A stretch of 64,000 bases of DNA, taken from contig NZ_JAFMOY010000133.1 in NCBI RefSeq assembly GCF_019049625.1, positions 372,001-436,000 on the forward strand, read 5' to 3'. Shown here piece after piece: positions 21,894 to 32,000 of this stretch. The first letter of the stretch is position 1; the number at the start of each line of letters is the position of its first letter. Source of the stretch: Rahnella ecdela. Lineage in GTDB: Bacteria; Pseudomonadota; Gammaproteobacteria; Enterobacterales; Enterobacteriaceae. The notes beneath the pieces were generated by a model. The model ran no database searches. It was not told the origin of the DNA and worked only from the letters and a program-made list of their open reading frames with translations. Position numbers and translations under genes: made by a program.

Positions 21894-21919
21894 AAAAAAA
21901 AGCACCCGAAGGTGCTTTT
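21894..21919 (-). terminator. tktA terminator
   Basis: AAGCACC-TTCG-GGTGCTT on the minus strand followed by TTTTTTTCGC, 20 bp after the tktA stop. Confidence 0.92.
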
Positions 21920-21939
21920 CAATTTTCTGGAAAACGGAA

Positions 21940-23934
21940 TTACTTCAGTAACGCTTGCGCCTGAGCAACAACGTTATCAACAGTGAAACCGAACTCTTTA
22001 AACAACAGGTCTGCCGGAGCAGATTCGCCGAAGCTGTGCATACCGACGATAGCGCCGTTCAGGCCAACGTATTTGAACCAGTAATCCGCGATACCCGCTT
22101 CAACCGCAACACGTGCAGAAACAGCTTTCGGCAAGACTGATTCACGGTAAGCCGCATCTTGTTTATCGAAGGCGTCAGTTGAAGGCATGGAAACCACGCG
22201 CACTTTAGTGCCCACAGCCGCCAGTTTATCAGCCGCTTCTACGGTGATACCCACTTCAGAACCGGTCGCTATCAGGATCACTTCCGGCGTACCGTCGCAA
22301 TCTTTCAGCACATAACCACCGCGTGCCACGTTTGCCAGTTGCTCAGCGGTACGTGGTTGCTGGGTCAGGTTTTGACGGGAGAAGATCAGGGTTACCGGGC
22401 CATCATTACGCTCAATCGCGTATTTCCATGCCACGGCAGATTCAACCTGATCCGCAGGACGCCAGGTGCTCATGTTTGGCGTAACGCGCAGGCTGGCGAT
22501 TTGCTCAACAGGCTGGTGCGTCGGGCCATCTTCGCCCAGACCGATAGAGTCATGAGTGTAGACGAACACGTTGCGGATTTTCATCAACGCAGCCATACGC
22601 ACAGCATTACGCGCGTATTCCACGAACATCAGGAAGGTCGCAGAGTACGGCAGGAAGCCGCCGTGCAGTGCGATACCGTTGGTGATCGCCGTCATGCCGA
22701 ATTCACGCACGCCGTAATGGATGTAGTTACCCGCCTGATCGTCGCCGATAGACTTAGAACCAGACCACATGGTCAGGTTGCTTGGTGCCAGGTCAGCGGA
22801 GCCGCCCAGGAATTCAGGCAACACTTTACCGAAAGCTTCCAGCGCATTCTGGGACGCTTTACGGCTGGCGATGTTCGCAGGGTTAGCCTGCAGCTGTTCG
22901 ATGAATTTCTGTGCTTCGGTTTCCCAGTTCGCTGGCAGCTCGCCGTTCACACGACGTTTGAACTCTTTTGCCAGTTCAGGATGCGCTTTAGCGTAAGCAT
23001 CGAACTTGTCGTTCCATGCAGCTTCTTTCGCTTTACCCGCTTCTTTTGCATCCCACTGAACATAGATATCTTGCGGGATTTCAAACGCAGCGTATTTCCA
23101 GCCCAGCGCTTCGCGGGTTGCAGCAACTTCAGCAGCACCCAGTGCCGCGCCATGCACATCGTGAGTACCGGCTTTGTTCGGCGAACCGAAACCGATCACG
23201 GTTTTGCACATCAGCAGGGATGGCTTATCAGTCACTTTATGTGCTTCTTCGATAGCCGCTTTGATGGCGTCAGGATTGTGACCATCAACACCGCGCACGA
23301 CGTGCCAGCCGTAAGCTTCGAAACGTTTAGCAGTATCATCAGTGAACCAGCCTTCTACGTGGCCGTCGATGGAGATACCGTTGTCATCATAAAATGCGGT
23401 CAGTTTGCCGAGCTTCATGGTACCGGCCAGAGAACACACTTCGTGAGAAATGCCTTCCATCATGCAGCCGTCACCCAGGAATGTATAAGTCTGGTGATCG
23501 ACGATGTCATGGCCTGGTTTGTTGAACTGCGCAGCCAGCGTGCGTTCTGCAATAGCAAAACCAACGGCGTTCGCGATACCCTGCCCCAGCGGACCCGTGG
23601 TGGTTTCAACGCCTGGAGTGTAGCCGTATTCAGGGTGACCCGGGGTTTTGGAATGCAGCTGACGGAAGTTTGCCAATTCGCTCATCGGCAGCTCATAGCC
23701 AGTGAGGTGCAGCAGGCTGTAAATCAGCATTGAACCATGACCGTTTGACAGCACGAAGCGGTCGCGGTCAGCCCAGTGCGGGTTGGTCGGGTTATGGTTC
23801 AGGTAATCGCGCCACAGCACTTCGGCAATATCTGCCATGCCCATAGGGGCACCAGGGTGGCCGGAATTCGCTTTCTGCACGGCATCCATACTAAGTGCGC
23901 GAATAGCGTTCGCAAGCTCTTTACGAGAGGACAT
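21940..23934 (-). CDS. tktA: Transketolase
   Basis: 664 aa; E. coli TktA is 663. Thiamine diphosphate enzyme of the pentose phosphate pathway. Seen: [19 protein letters not shown] (about 24-42), the ThDP-binding [19 protein letters not shown]...[12 protein letters not shown] (about 154-190), ADLAPSNLT (about 380), and the pyrimidine-domain [18 protein letters not shown] with catalytic Glu. C-terminal domain intact. It lies upstream of epd, as in E. coli, separated by about 500 bp and a terminator. Confidence 0.97.
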   Translation of the reverse strand: MSSRKELANAIRALSMDAVQKANSGHPGAPMGMADIAEVLWRDYLNHNPTNPHWADRDRFVLSNGHGSMLIYSLLHLTGYELPMSELANFRQLHSKTPGHPEYGYTPGVETTTGPLGQGIANAVGFAIAERTLAAQFNKPGHDIVDHQTYTFLGDGCMMEGISHEVCSLAGTMKLGKLTAFYDDNGISIDGHVEGWFTDDTAKRFEAYGWHVVRGVDGHNPDAIKAAIEEAHKVTDKPSLLMCKTVIGFGSPNKAGTHDVHGAALGAAEVAATREALGWKYAAFEIPQDIYVQWDAKEAGKAKEAAWNDKFDAYAKAHPELAKEFKRRVNGELPANWETEAQKFIEQLQANPANIASRKASQNALEAFGKVLPEFLGGSADLAPSNLTMWSGSKSIGDDQAGNYIHYGVREFGMTAITNGIALHGGFLPYSATFLMFVEYARNAVRMAALMKIRNVFVYTHDSIGLGEDGPTHQPVEQIASLRVTPNMSTWRPADQVESAVAWKYAIERNDGPVTLIFSRQNLTQQPRTAEQLANVARGGYVLKDCDGTPEVILIATGSEVGITVEAADKLAAVGTKVRVVSMPSTDAFDKQDAAYRESVLPKAVSARVAVEAGIADYWFKYVGLNGAIVGMHSFGESAPADLLFKEFGFTVDNVVAQAQALLK

Positions 23935-24182
23935 GTTCTACTCCAGGTCGGATTAAAAAAGCAGTCAAGAAAGTCATTTTCTCAGACTCGGCATTAAAAC
24001 GGCAATCTCTAATCACTCTCGTGATTAAGTTCACAAAATCCGCTTTTAAATCAGTGCGTTTTTTCGGACTTACACTATAGATCGGGTACTGCGAAAAACC
24101 TACCTTAACGCTATTCTTACAGTCAGCGCCTTTTTGTGACTGCTTTTCCACCTTTGCTTATCTTGTCTGGGAATCTGAACTG

Positions 24183-24935
24183 ATGAAATTTCGTCCTGTT
24201 ATGTTAAGTCTTTTTGCCGCGTCGCTGGTCAGTGGCTGCGCAACTGTCAATACCGATACCTTAATGCAATCCGGCGCTCAGGCTTATCAGGCGTATACGC
24301 TGAGTGACGCCGACGTTAAAACGCTGAGCGTGCAGTCTTGTGAAGAAATGGATAAAAAAGCCCAGATTGCTCCCGACGACAGCGAATACGCACAACGTCT
24401 GAAGAAAATTTCCGCCGCTCTGGGCGATAACATCAACGGTACGCCCGCCAACTATAAGGTTTATCTGACTAAAGACGTCAACGCCTGGGCGATGGCCAAC
24501 GGCTGTATCCGCGTTTACAGCGGCCTGATGGATATGATGAACGACAACGAGGTCGAAGGCGTGCTGGGCCATGAAATGGGTCACGTCGCGCTGGGCCACA
24601 CCCGCAAAGCCATGCAGGTGGCTTACAGCACCACGGCGGCGCGCTCTGCGATTTCTTCACTCGGCGGAGTCAGCGCCACTCTGTCCCAGTCACAGCTGGC
24701 TGATCTGGGCGAGAAATACGTCAATGCGCAATTCTCGCAGAAACAGGAATCTGAAGCCGATGATTATTCTTTTGATTTGCTGAAAAAACGTGGCATCGAT
24801 CCGACCGGTCTGGCAACCAGTTTTGAGAAACTGGCGAAACTTGATCAGGGAAGCAGTATAGGCTGGTTTGACGATCACCCTTCCTCTGAAGCCCGCGCTC
24901 AGCATATTCGCGATCGCATAGCTTCCGGTAAATAA
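24183..24935 (+). CDS. M48 metalloprotease lipoprotein, LoiP-like (copy 1)
   Basis: 250 aa. Lipoprotein signal MKFRPVMLSLFAASLVSGC with the lipobox Cys at 19. Zinc protease motif HEMGH followed by VALGHT at about 130, and the third-ligand region QESEADDYSFDLLKKRG at about 195. E. coli LoiP (YggG) is an outer-membrane-lipoprotein peptidase that works with BepA and YcaL in envelope quality control. A closely similar second copy follows at 25130; the two share the NGTPANYKVYLT...MANGCIRVYSGLMDMM core. Divergent from tktA. Has its own terminator. Confidence 0.9.
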   Translation: MKFRPVMLSLFAASLVSGCATVNTDTLMQSGAQAYQAYTLSDADVKTLSVQSCEEMDKKAQIAPDDSEYAQRLKKISAALGDNINGTPANYKVYLTKDVNAWAMANGCIRVYSGLMDMMNDNEVEGVLGHEMGHVALGHTRKAMQVAYSTTAARSAISSLGGVSATLSQSQLADLGEKYVNAQFSQKQESEADDYSFDLLKKRGIDPTGLATSFEKLAKLDQGSSIGWFDDHPSSEARAQHIRDRIASGK

Positions 24936-24943
24936 CTCGTTCA

Positions 24944-24972
24944 CGGGATGCGTTATTTTTCGCATCCCTTTT
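24944..24972 (+). terminator. Terminator between the two loiP-like genes
   Basis: GGGATGCG / CGCATCCC 8-bp stem with a TTATTTTT loop and a trailing TTTT. The two paralogues are therefore probably separate transcription units. Confidence 0.85.
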
Positions 24973-25129
24973 ACCTTCAAACGTCTATTATTTTTCTAAC
25001 TTTCTGATTAATAGAAATAAGCCATCACTAAATCTGAAAATAACATTCCCGTCGTGCTTTTCCTCGCTTCCTTAACCCGATTAGTTATTCTTTCTCAGCA
25101 TTTAATTTAACTATTAAGGAAGATGGATT

Positions 25130-25888
25130 ATGAATTTTCGTTTAACCTCACTGGCATTAGGCGTGGCGGTATTATTAAGCGGTTGTCAGAACGGCGCATT
25201 AAATACTGACGCCATGATGAAATCCGGTTCAGATGCTTACAAAGCGGCCACGCTGACGGATCAGGATGTCATCAATATGACGGACGGAGCCTGTAAAGCG
25301 ATGGACGGCGAATCACAGATTGCCTCAACAAAAAGCAAATATACGAAACGACTGAATAAAATTGCCAAAAACCTCGGCAATAACATCAATGGCACACCGG
25401 CCAATTATAAAGTTTATCTCACCAGCGACGTGAACGCCTGGGCGATGGCCAACGGCTGTATCCGCGTCTACAGCGGCCTGATGGACATGATGACCGACGA
25501 TGAAGTGGAAGGCGTACTGGGCCATGAAATGGGCCACGTTGCTCTGGGTCACACCAAAAAAGCCATGCAGGTCGCATACAGCGCTTCTGCCGCGCACAAT
25601 GCAGCAGGCGCAGCCGGTGGCATTGCAGGACAACTTTCCAGTACCCAGCTGGCTGATCTCGGTGAGGACCTGATCAACGCGCAGTTCTCTCAGAAACAGG
25701 AATCTGACGCTGACGATTATTCCTATGACTTGCTGAAAAAACGCGGGCTACCTACCAAAGGTTTAGTCACGGCGTTTGAGAAACTGGCGAAAATGAGCGG
25801 TGGCAGCGAGAAGAGTTTGTTCAGCTCGCATCCGCCATCTCAGGAACGCGCAGACCATATCAAACAGCGTATTGCTGACAATAAATAA
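25130..25888 (+). CDS. loiP: M48 metalloprotease lipoprotein, LoiP (copy 2)
   Basis: 252 aa. Lipoprotein signal MNFRLTSLALGVAVLLSGC (Cys 19), HEMGHVALGHT zinc motif at about 130, and QESDADDYSYDLLKKRG at about 196. Same role as copy 1: periplasmic face peptidase anchored by lipid. ATTAAGGAAGATGG provides a good ribosome site. The two copies differ mainly in the N-terminal third and in the Ala/Gly segment after the HEMGH helix, so they diverged after duplication while keeping catalytic residues. Which copy is the E. coli orthologue is uncertain; I gave the symbol to this one tentatively. Confidence 0.88.
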   Translation: MNFRLTSLALGVAVLLSGCQNGALNTDAMMKSGSDAYKAATLTDQDVINMTDGACKAMDGESQIASTKSKYTKRLNKIAKNLGNNINGTPANYKVYLTSDVNAWAMANGCIRVYSGLMDMMTDDEVEGVLGHEMGHVALGHTKKAMQVAYSASAAHNAAGAAGGIAGQLSSTQLADLGEDLINAQFSQKQESDADDYSYDLLKKRGLPTKGLVTAFEKLAKMSGGSEKSLFSSHPPSQERADHIKQRIADNK

Positions 25889-25907
25889 GTTGCGGAAGTA
25901 ATCTCCT

Positions 25908-25934
25908 GGGGGCATTTTTAAATGCCCCCTTTTC
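25908..25934 (+). terminator. loiP terminator
   Basis: GGGGGCATTT / AAATGCCCCC, a near-perfect 10-bp stem, followed by TTTTC. It lies between the convergent loiP and efflux lipoprotein genes. Confidence 0.9.
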
Positions 25935-25937
25935 ATT

Positions 25938-27419
25938 TCAACCGTGGTGAGCGGGATCAGGTTCTGCAGCACGGTAACCGCCCCCCAGCGCCCGGGTCAG
26001 GTGAATATCAGCACTGATCCATTCGCCCTGCATCTGAATTTGAGTCGCCTGTTCCTGCAACAATGGCAATTTCGCTCTGGCGACATCGGCCCCGCTGAGG
26101 ATCCCCACTTCATATCGCTGCCGGGTCAGTTCCCACAGATGCTGACTGCCGTCGACTGCCGTTTGCTGATGTGCATTTTCAGTGGAAAGGGTCTGTACCT
26201 GACTGGCACTTTTCACCACGTCGGTTACCGCATCGACGACTGCCTTGTTATACGAAGCAATGCTCAGATTGCTGCTGGTGCGCACAATATCCAGATTGGC
26301 GTTGAGCCTGCCGCTGTCAAATATCGGTAATGTGAGCCCGGCGACGACGCCCATTTGCTGGGCCGAACTGCGGAACAAATCACTCATATGCAAGGCATCG
26401 TATTGCAGGAACCCCATCAGATTGATGCTTGGATAAAATGCAGCGTGCGCCGCATCTACTGCGCTCAGGGAGGATTCGATATACCAGTGCGCAGCCTGTA
26501 AGTCCGGACGGCGCGCCAGCAATTCATAGTCGAGTCGTGGCGGCAGGCTTTCCCTGACCGGCGGCAAAGCAACCGGTGTCAGATGAACCGCTGGCGATTT
26601 CAGCCCGAGCATCGCCTGCAAGGATGTTTGCAACAATAGCAGGCGACCTTTTGAAGCATCAATTTTTTCGTCAATTTTCGCCAGACGAATTTTGGTACTG
26701 GTGTCATCGAAAGAAGAACGAACTCCCTGCGTATAGAGCTGCTGATCCGTTTTGGCGATGATGGCTTCCTGCTCACGTAAATCCAGCAAAGTCTGATGCA
26801 GCGCCATGTATGTCTGGATGTCCCAGTACAACTCGACCACCGCCGAAGAAACCAGTAAATGAGCTTCGGCCAGCTCAGCGTGTTTCGCCTGTGAAACCCC
26901 CAGCGCAGACTGAATTTCCGCACGGTTTTTGCCCCACAGATCCAACTCATAGCTGCCTTGTAAACCGAATGTGCCGTTGGTATACCACGGACCGGTGGTT
27001 CCCGCTGCCGGATCATCCAGCGCAAACGGACCCATCACACCTTCGGCGGACATTTTCTGCCGCTCAACATCCGCACCGAAATCCAGTTGCGGACCGCCAT
27101 TGGCCTCCTGCATCTTGATCTTCGCTTTCGCCAGTTCGACACGCTGTTGCACAACGGCTATCGAAGGCGAGTCTTTCAGTGCCTGCTCAACCAGCGCATT
27201 TAATTGCGGATTATGGTAATTCAGCCACCAGTCAGAACCCGGCCATTCGCGCATGGCAGATGCCGGGACTTCCGGTGTGCGTAATTTTGCAATATCAGTG
27301 ACAGGCAGTGCCGGTTTTTCATCATGCACCCACGCGCATCCGCCGACAGACAGAAATAAAGGCAATAAAATAAATGACGATATTATTTTATTTTTATAAA
27401 ACTCATGAATTGATTTCAA
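25938..27419 (-). CDS. Outer-membrane efflux lipoprotein, NodT/OprM family
   Basis: 493 aa. Signal peptide with a lipobox at LFLSVGGC (Cys about 28), then two tandem OEP (TolC-like) repeats: first around residues 75-270 (QRVELAKAKIKMQEANGGPQLD, GSYELDLWGKNRAEIQSAL), second around 300-480 (LARRPDLQAAHWYIESSLSAVDAAHAAFYPSINLMG, QRYEVGILSGADVARAKL). Such proteins form the outer-membrane exit duct of tripartite pumps. No pump or membrane-fusion gene is next to it, so it is an orphan that probably works with a pump encoded elsewhere; MdtP-like proteins are the nearest type I can name. A 258-bp AT-rich region precedes it. Confidence 0.88.
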   Translation of the reverse strand: MKSIHEFYKNKIISSFILLPLFLSVGGCAWVHDEKPALPVTDIAKLRTPEVPASAMREWPGSDWWLNYHNPQLNALVEQALKDSPSIAVVQQRVELAKAKIKMQEANGGPQLDFGADVERQKMSAEGVMGPFALDDPAAGTTGPWYTNGTFGLQGSYELDLWGKNRAEIQSALGVSQAKHAELAEAHLLVSSAVVELYWDIQTYMALHQTLLDLREQEAIIAKTDQQLYTQGVRSSFDDTSTKIRLAKIDEKIDASKGRLLLLQTSLQAMLGLKSPAVHLTPVALPPVRESLPPRLDYELLARRPDLQAAHWYIESSLSAVDAAHAAFYPSINLMGFLQYDALHMSDLFRSSAQQMGVVAGLTLPIFDSGRLNANLDIVRTSSNLSIASYNKAVVDAVTDVVKSASQVQTLSTENAHQQTAVDGSQHLWELTRQRYEVGILSGADVARAKLPLLQEQATQIQMQGEWISADIHLTRALGGGYRAAEPDPAHHG

Positions 27420-27621
27420 TTTAACTATTCACTCAACAAATATAATAGACAGGGAAGAAAGGGAAATAATGAGGCGAACGATACGGGATAAATACGCAGG
27501 TAAATTGTTAAAGCGTGCGGACGGGAGATATTTGCAGAGAAATTATTTTAATGCATAGAATTTAGTGAGGTATTAATTAATATTTAATATGAGTTATAAG
27601 CGTTGCATTCACAATGCAAAT

Positions 27622-27646
27622 AAAAACGCCCGAATAATATCGGGCG
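27622..27646 (-). terminator. speA terminator
   Basis: GCGCCCGATATTATTCGGGCG hairpin core on the minus strand (GCCCGA / TCGGGC stem) followed by TTTTTA, about 30 bp after the speA stop. Confidence 0.9.
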
Positions 27647-27677
27647 CTGATGAATCATCTATAAAATGTCACTACGC

Positions 27678-29660
27678 TTATTCATCTTCTTCCAGATACG
27701 TATAACCGTATAAACCGGATTCAAATTCTTCAACGAATTGCGCCTGCAGCTCGGCGTCCAGATCGGTTTCTTTCACCTGATCACGGAAGCGGGCCAGCAA
27801 CACGTTTGGATCCAGCTGCACGTATTCCAGCATGTCGGCTACGGTATCGCCTTCGTCCGACTGCTGCACTTCGATGCTGCCGTCAGGGAACACAAACACG
27901 TCAACCGCCGCCGTATCACCGAACAGGTTATGCATGTTACCGAGGATTTCCTGGTACGCACCGACCATAAAGAAGCCCAGCACTGGCGGATTCTCAGGGT
28001 CGTATGGCGGCATTGGCATGGTGGTCGCCACGCCGTCACCGTCGATGTAGTGATCGATAGTACCGTCAGAGTCACAGGTGATATCGAGCAGAACCGCACG
28101 ACCTACCGGTGGCTTATCCAGACCTTCGAGCGGCAGAACCGGGAACAGCTGATCGATACCCCACGCATCTGGCATTGACTGGAACAGCGAGAAGTTGACG
28201 TACAGTTTGTCCGCCATACGTTCCTGCAATTCGTCGATGATCGGACGGTGCGCACGGTTGCTCGGATCCAGCTGATCCTGAATTTTGTTGCAGATATTCA
28301 GGTAGATATCTTCTGCCCAGGCGCGCTGAGTCAGATCCAGAATACCGTGCGCATACTGCGAATGGACATCGTGCAAGTCCATCTGGCTGTCATGCAGCCA
28401 TTCACGCAGCGAGCGGCGGTTTTCCGGGTCGTGCATTTCGTTCCAGGTATCCCACATGCTGCCCAGCGCACGCGGTGCGTCATTTTCAGGCGCGACCGGC
28501 TCTTTAAATTCGTTGCGCTCAACGCCAATCACGTTGGACACCAGCACGGTGTGGTGCGCGGTTACGGCGCGACCAGACTCGGTGATTACCGTCGGATGTG
28601 GCAGACCATGTTCATTACACGCATCGCCGATACCCCAAATGACATTGTTGGCGTATTCGTTCAGGCCGTAGTTCACCGAGCAGTCAGACTGCGAACGGGT
28701 GCCCTCGTAATCCACGCCCAAACCGCCGCCAACGTCGAAGCACTGAATGTTGACGCCCAGCTTGTGCAGTTCTACGTAGAAACGCGCTGACTCACGCACG
28801 CCGGTCGATATATCGCGGATATTCGCCAGCTGTGAACCCAGATGGAAGTGCAGCAGTTGCAGGCTTTCCAGACGCCCGGCTTCACGCAGCATTTCGACCA
28901 GTTGCAGAACCTGAGAAGCCGCCAGACCGAATTTGGATTTCTCGCCACCGCTGGACTGCCATTTGCCGGAACCCTGTGAAGACAGACGCGCACGCACGCC
29001 CAGACGCGGGATCACGTTCAGACGTTCCGCTTCTTCAAGCACCAGTTTAATCTCAGTCATCTTCTCGATAACCAGATATACCTTGTGACCGAGTTTCTCG
29101 CCGATCAGCGCCAGACGAATGTATTCGCGGTCTTTGTAGCCGTTACAAACAATAACGGAACGGGTCATTCCGGCGTGCGCCAGAACGGCCATCAGCTCAG
29201 CTTTCGAGCCTGCTTCCAGACCCAGCGGTTCACCGGATTCAACCAGCGATTCAATCACGCGGCGGTGCTGGTTAACCTTAATCGGATAAACCAGGAAATA
29301 GTCACCCTCATAGCCGAACGATTCGCGCGCACGTTTGAACGCGGCGTTAATCGAACGCAGACGGTGCTGCAAAATTTGTGGGAAACAGAACAATGCCGGC
29401 AGACGCTGACCGTCCTGCTCACGCATGTCTTTTACCAGCTGTGCCAGATCAACACGGGCAGAAGGCACGTCAGGATCCGGGCAGACACTGATGTGGCCCA
29501 GCTCGTTGACGTCATAATAGTTGTTACCCCAATAGGCAACGTTGTAAGTGCGCAGCATCTTGCTGGCATCACGATCGTTCACGGCAACCTCCTGCATGGA
29601 GCGCAAAGAAACAGTATCGCCCGCGTGTGACGGACGGTGGGACTGGATGTCATCAGACAT
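27678..29660 (-). CDS. speA: Biosynthetic arginine decarboxylase
   Basis: 660 aa; E. coli SpeA is 658. PLP enzyme of the alanine-racemase fold making agmatine from arginine. PLP Lys in [16 protein letters not shown] (about residue 128), glycine loop [15 protein letters not shown] (about 313-327), and C-terminal [18 protein letters not shown]. It starts [15 protein letters not shown], like the E. coli protein, preceded by AGAGGATTTACCT. No speB follows in this window. A short ORF overlaps its first codons (29653-29796). Confidence 0.98.
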   Translation of the reverse strand: MSDDIQSHRPSHAGDTVSLRSMQEVAVNDRDASKMLRTYNVAYWGNNYYDVNELGHISVCPDPDVPSARVDLAQLVKDMREQDGQRLPALFCFPQILQHRLRSINAAFKRARESFGYEGDYFLVYPIKVNQHRRVIESLVESGEPLGLEAGSKAELMAVLAHAGMTRSVIVCNGYKDREYIRLALIGEKLGHKVYLVIEKMTEIKLVLEEAERLNVIPRLGVRARLSSQGSGKWQSSGGEKSKFGLAASQVLQLVEMLREAGRLESLQLLHFHLGSQLANIRDISTGVRESARFYVELHKLGVNIQCFDVGGGLGVDYEGTRSQSDCSVNYGLNEYANNVIWGIGDACNEHGLPHPTVITESGRAVTAHHTVLVSNVIGVERNEFKEPVAPENDAPRALGSMWDTWNEMHDPENRRSLREWLHDSQMDLHDVHSQYAHGILDLTQRAWAEDIYLNICNKIQDQLDPSNRAHRPIIDELQERMADKLYVNFSLFQSMPDAWGIDQLFPVLPLEGLDKPPVGRAVLLDITCDSDGTIDHYIDGDGVATTMPMPPYDPENPPVLGFFMVGAYQEILGNMHNLFGDTAAVDVFVFPDGSIEVQQSDEGDTVADMLEYVQLDPNVLLARFRDQVKETDLDAELQAQFVEEFESGLYGYTYLEEDE

Positions 29661-29796
29661 AGGTAAATCCTCTTTCTATACTGACAACATGGCCAGCCAC
29701 TATCGCAGTAACAACAGGTGAGAACAACCCGCAAGGCTGGCTTTCAGACAGGATAAAACCCTGCGCGCCACAGCCACGGGACTGTTTTCCACTCAT
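29653..29796 (-). CDS. yqgB: YqgB-like small protein overlapping speA
   Basis: 47 codons plus stop, from ATG at 29794-29796 ([19 protein letters not shown]...) to a TGA that overlaps the speA start by 8 bp in another frame. E. coli has a 43-aa gene, yqgB, directly upstream of speA. From memory its PCAYGLLSQFQAAIV segment aligns with [13 protein letters not shown] here, along with a preceding LxE/S stretch. The overlap suggests translational coupling with speA, possibly a leader controlling arginine decarboxylase synthesis. YqgB itself is only known as a small acid-response protein. No strong ribosome site is visible. Confidence 0.62.
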   Translation of the reverse strand: MSGKQSRGCGAQGFILSESQPCGLFSPVVTAIVAGHVVSIERGFTYV

Positions 29797-30357
29797 ATCA
29801 TTGTAAAACACGTTTTTAGACTCCGTGTGACGAGTCGGGAGAAATCAGGGGTGGGTGCCCCAGAAGGTTGCAGGCTACATCAGTTATATGTCGGGATGGC
29901 GATGTTCACGCAACCCGGAAGTTACTGAGTAGCGTACCGATGTCGGGGACTGACCTGTCTATAGTCAGGCTGTCTGAAACATCGCAGAGATGACAGACGT
30001 TTTTCTGACTGAAGGTCTGAAAGAAGTGCTGCAGAACGCAATGAAGGCTGCAGGGGATGCTGTTGAAATGTTACAAACGGTAAAAAGTGGGTCATTAAAC
30101 TAACCACCTCCACACGTGCCACGCATCACCCGCGGGCATTCGAGCTGAGAAAACAGTAATTACTGGAATACGCTGCTTCTGCAGGAACTACAGAAATGTG
30201 CATAGCGCGCGCCGTTTATACCGGCAACCCGCTGTAATTGCAAAATGAAAATGCAGTGCAAATAGTTTCCGGACGTGAATATCACTGCAATCCCGCACAA
30301 TAACGCCATATCCATCACAAAAATGACTGGCAATTGCATCGTCTGCTATCCTAAAAT
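29797..30357. other. speA-metK divergent intergenic region
   Basis: About 560 bp upstream of both speA (minus) and metK (plus). It holds no recognised gene. A 37-codon ORF at 29990-30103 is listed separately. Promoters for both sides must lie here, but I could not fix their boxes. Confidence 0.5.
29990..30103 (+). CDS. Possible small ORF, unknown
   Basis: 37 codons plus stop: begins MTDVFLTEGLKEVLQNAMKA and continues as an alternating hydrophobic/charged sequence that would form an amphipathic helix. It starts right after an in-frame stop and has only a weak GAG motif as ribosome site. An overlapping minus-strand frame exists, and I recognise no family. Listed because the residue pattern looks protein-like; it could be chance. 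Confidence 0.25.
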   Translation: MTDVFLTEGLKEVLQNAMKAAGDAVEMLQTVKSGSLN

Positions 30358-30381
30358 AGCCGTCCAGATGTTAATCCGTCC
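30358..30381 (+). promoter_or_regulatory. Tandem MetJ boxes upstream of metK
   Basis: Three contiguous 8-mers, AGCCGTCC, AGATGTTA and ATCCGTCC, match the met box AGACGTCT at 6, 5 and 5 of 8 positions. Contiguous imperfect boxes 160-180 bp before metK fit repression of metK by MetJ with S-adenosylmethionine, known in E. coli. Confidence 0.6.
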
Positions 30382-30539
30382 GCACGCTTGGGTGGTTAAC
30401 GCGCAAACTGCTTCAAGGCTTTGCCTAATGGGGACATGCAGGACGCATTGCGACAATGGCGAGCTCAGCTCCTCATCTGCCAGTCTCCCCAGTGCTATGC
30501 AGTGATATCTAACCCGTCGTATGTAAGGTAAAGAACATA

Positions 30540-31694
30540 ATGGCTAAACACCTCTTCACGTCCGAATCCGTTTCGGAAGGACATCCAGATAAAATTGCTG
30601 ACCAGATTTCTGATGCAGTCCTGGACGCAATCTTAGAGCAAGACCCAAAAGCACGTGTTGCATGTGAAACTTATGTCAAAACCGGCATGGTCCTGGTTGG
30701 CGGTGAAATCACCACCAGCGCATGGGTCGACGTTGAAGAAATCACGCGTCAGACTGTTCGTGAAATTGGCTATATCCATTCTGACATGGGTTTTGATGCC
30801 AATTCCTGCGCAGTTCTGAGCGCTATCGGCAAGCAATCGCCGGACATCAATCAGGGCGTTGACCGTACTGATCCGCTGGAACAAGGCGCAGGCGACCAGG
30901 GTCTGATGTTTGGTTATGCCACCAACGAAACCGACGTGCTGATGCCAGCGCCGGTAACTTACGCACACCGTCTGGTGCAGCGTCAGGCTGAAGTTCGCAA
31001 ATCAGGTACGCTGCCGTGGTTGCGTCCGGATGCAAAAAGCCAGGTCACTTTCCAGTATGACGAAGGCAAAATCGTCGGCATCGACGCAGTGGTATTGTCC
31101 ACCCAGCATTCTGAAGACATTGCGCTGAAAGATTTGCAGGAAGCGGTGATGGAAGAAATCATCAAACCTGTATTGCCAGCAGAATGGCTGAACGCCGGGA
31201 CTAAATACCACATCAACCCGACTGGCCGTTTCGTTATCGGTGGCCCGATGGGTGACTGCGGTCTGACCGGTCGTAAAATCATCGTGGATACCTACGGCGG
31301 CATGGCACGTCACGGTGGCGGTGCGTTCTCTGGTAAAGATCCGTCTAAAGTTGACCGTTCAGCGGCTTATGCTGCACGTTATGTTGCGAAAAACATCGTG
31401 GCTGCAGGTCTGGCTGACCGTTGTGAAATTCAGGTATCTTACGCAATCGGCGTGGCAGAACCGACTTCCATCATGGTGGAAACCTTCGGTACAGGTAAAG
31501 TGTCTAACGAACAACTGACCCTGCTGGTTCGCGAGTTCTTCGACCTGCGTCCATACGGCCTGATCCAGATGATGGACTTACTGCACCCGATCTACAAAGA
31601 AACTGCTGCATACGGTCACTTTGGTCGCGAACATTTCCCTTGGGAAAAAACCGACAAAGCGGCTCAGTTGCGCGAGGCAGCAGGCCTCAAATAA
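30540..31694 (+). CDS. metK: S-adenosylmethionine synthetase
   Basis: 384 aa, the E. coli length. It makes SAM from methionine and ATP. Motifs: [24 protein letters not shown] (about 5-28), [16 protein letters not shown] (about 116-131), [22 protein letters not shown] (about 260-281). AAGGTAAAGAACATAATGG precedes and includes the start. A MetJ-type operator lies upstream and a strong terminator follows. Confidence 0.99.
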   Translation: MAKHLFTSESVSEGHPDKIADQISDAVLDAILEQDPKARVACETYVKTGMVLVGGEITTSAWVDVEEITRQTVREIGYIHSDMGFDANSCAVLSAIGKQSPDINQGVDRTDPLEQGAGDQGLMFGYATNETDVLMPAPVTYAHRLVQRQAEVRKSGTLPWLRPDAKSQVTFQYDEGKIVGIDAVVLSTQHSEDIALKDLQEAVMEEIIKPVLPAEWLNAGTKYHINPTGRFVIGGPMGDCGLTGRKIIVDTYGGMARHGGGAFSGKDPSKVDRSAAYAARYVAKNIVAAGLADRCEIQVSYAIGVAEPTSIMVETFGTGKVSNEQLTLLVREFFDLRPYGLIQMMDLLHPIYKETAAYGHFGREHFPWEKTDKAAQLREAAGLK

Positions 31695-31714
31695 TATTTT
31701 CAGACTGTTCTGCA

Positions 31715-31747
31715 CAAAAACCCTGCCTGTGCGGCGGGGTTTTTTAT
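31715..31747 (+). terminator. metK terminator
   Basis: CCCTGCC-TGTG-CGGCGGGG stem with flanking A/T pairing, then TTTTTTA. 20 bp after the metK stop. Confidence 0.9.
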
Positions 31748-31876
31748 TGCCTGTTTTTGCGAGATTTATAGGGAGGGAGTCTGAATTTTGGTGGATAATG
31801 AAAACGGTTACAGATAATAACTTGTTATAAATTAATACATTATTTCAATGATTAAAAATGTGTCACATAATTTTGA

Positions 31877-31890
31877 TTGATATAAATCAA
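31877..31890 (+). promoter_or_regulatory. Consensus FNR box upstream of galP
   Basis: TTGAT-ATAA-ATCAA matches the FNR consensus TTGATNNNNATCAA at every defined position. It lies about 210 bp before the galP start and about 125 bp before the CRP site, downstream of the metK terminator, so galP is the only gene it could control in cis on this strand. Confidence 0.6.
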
Positions 31891-31981
31891 TTTATGGGCT
31901 ATTACTCTGCATGAAAGCCCCCTCCCTGCTGCATATCTCTTTGAATCCCTTACCGAACAACGATCCCAATCGCACCTATAA

Positions 31982-31997
31982 GTGTAAACGATTACAA
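31982..31997 (+). promoter_or_regulatory. GalR/GalS operator (galP)
   Basis: GTGTAAACGATTACAA matches the gal operator consensus GTGTAANCGNTTACAC at all but the last base. It lies just upstream of the CRP site in the galP control region. Confidence 0.85.
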
Positions 31998-32000
31998 CAC

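Noticed and set aside
22339..23733. 464-codon frame antisense to tktA
   Set aside because: tktA is intact on the other strand; the long antisense frame follows from its codon bias and shows no recognisable domain.
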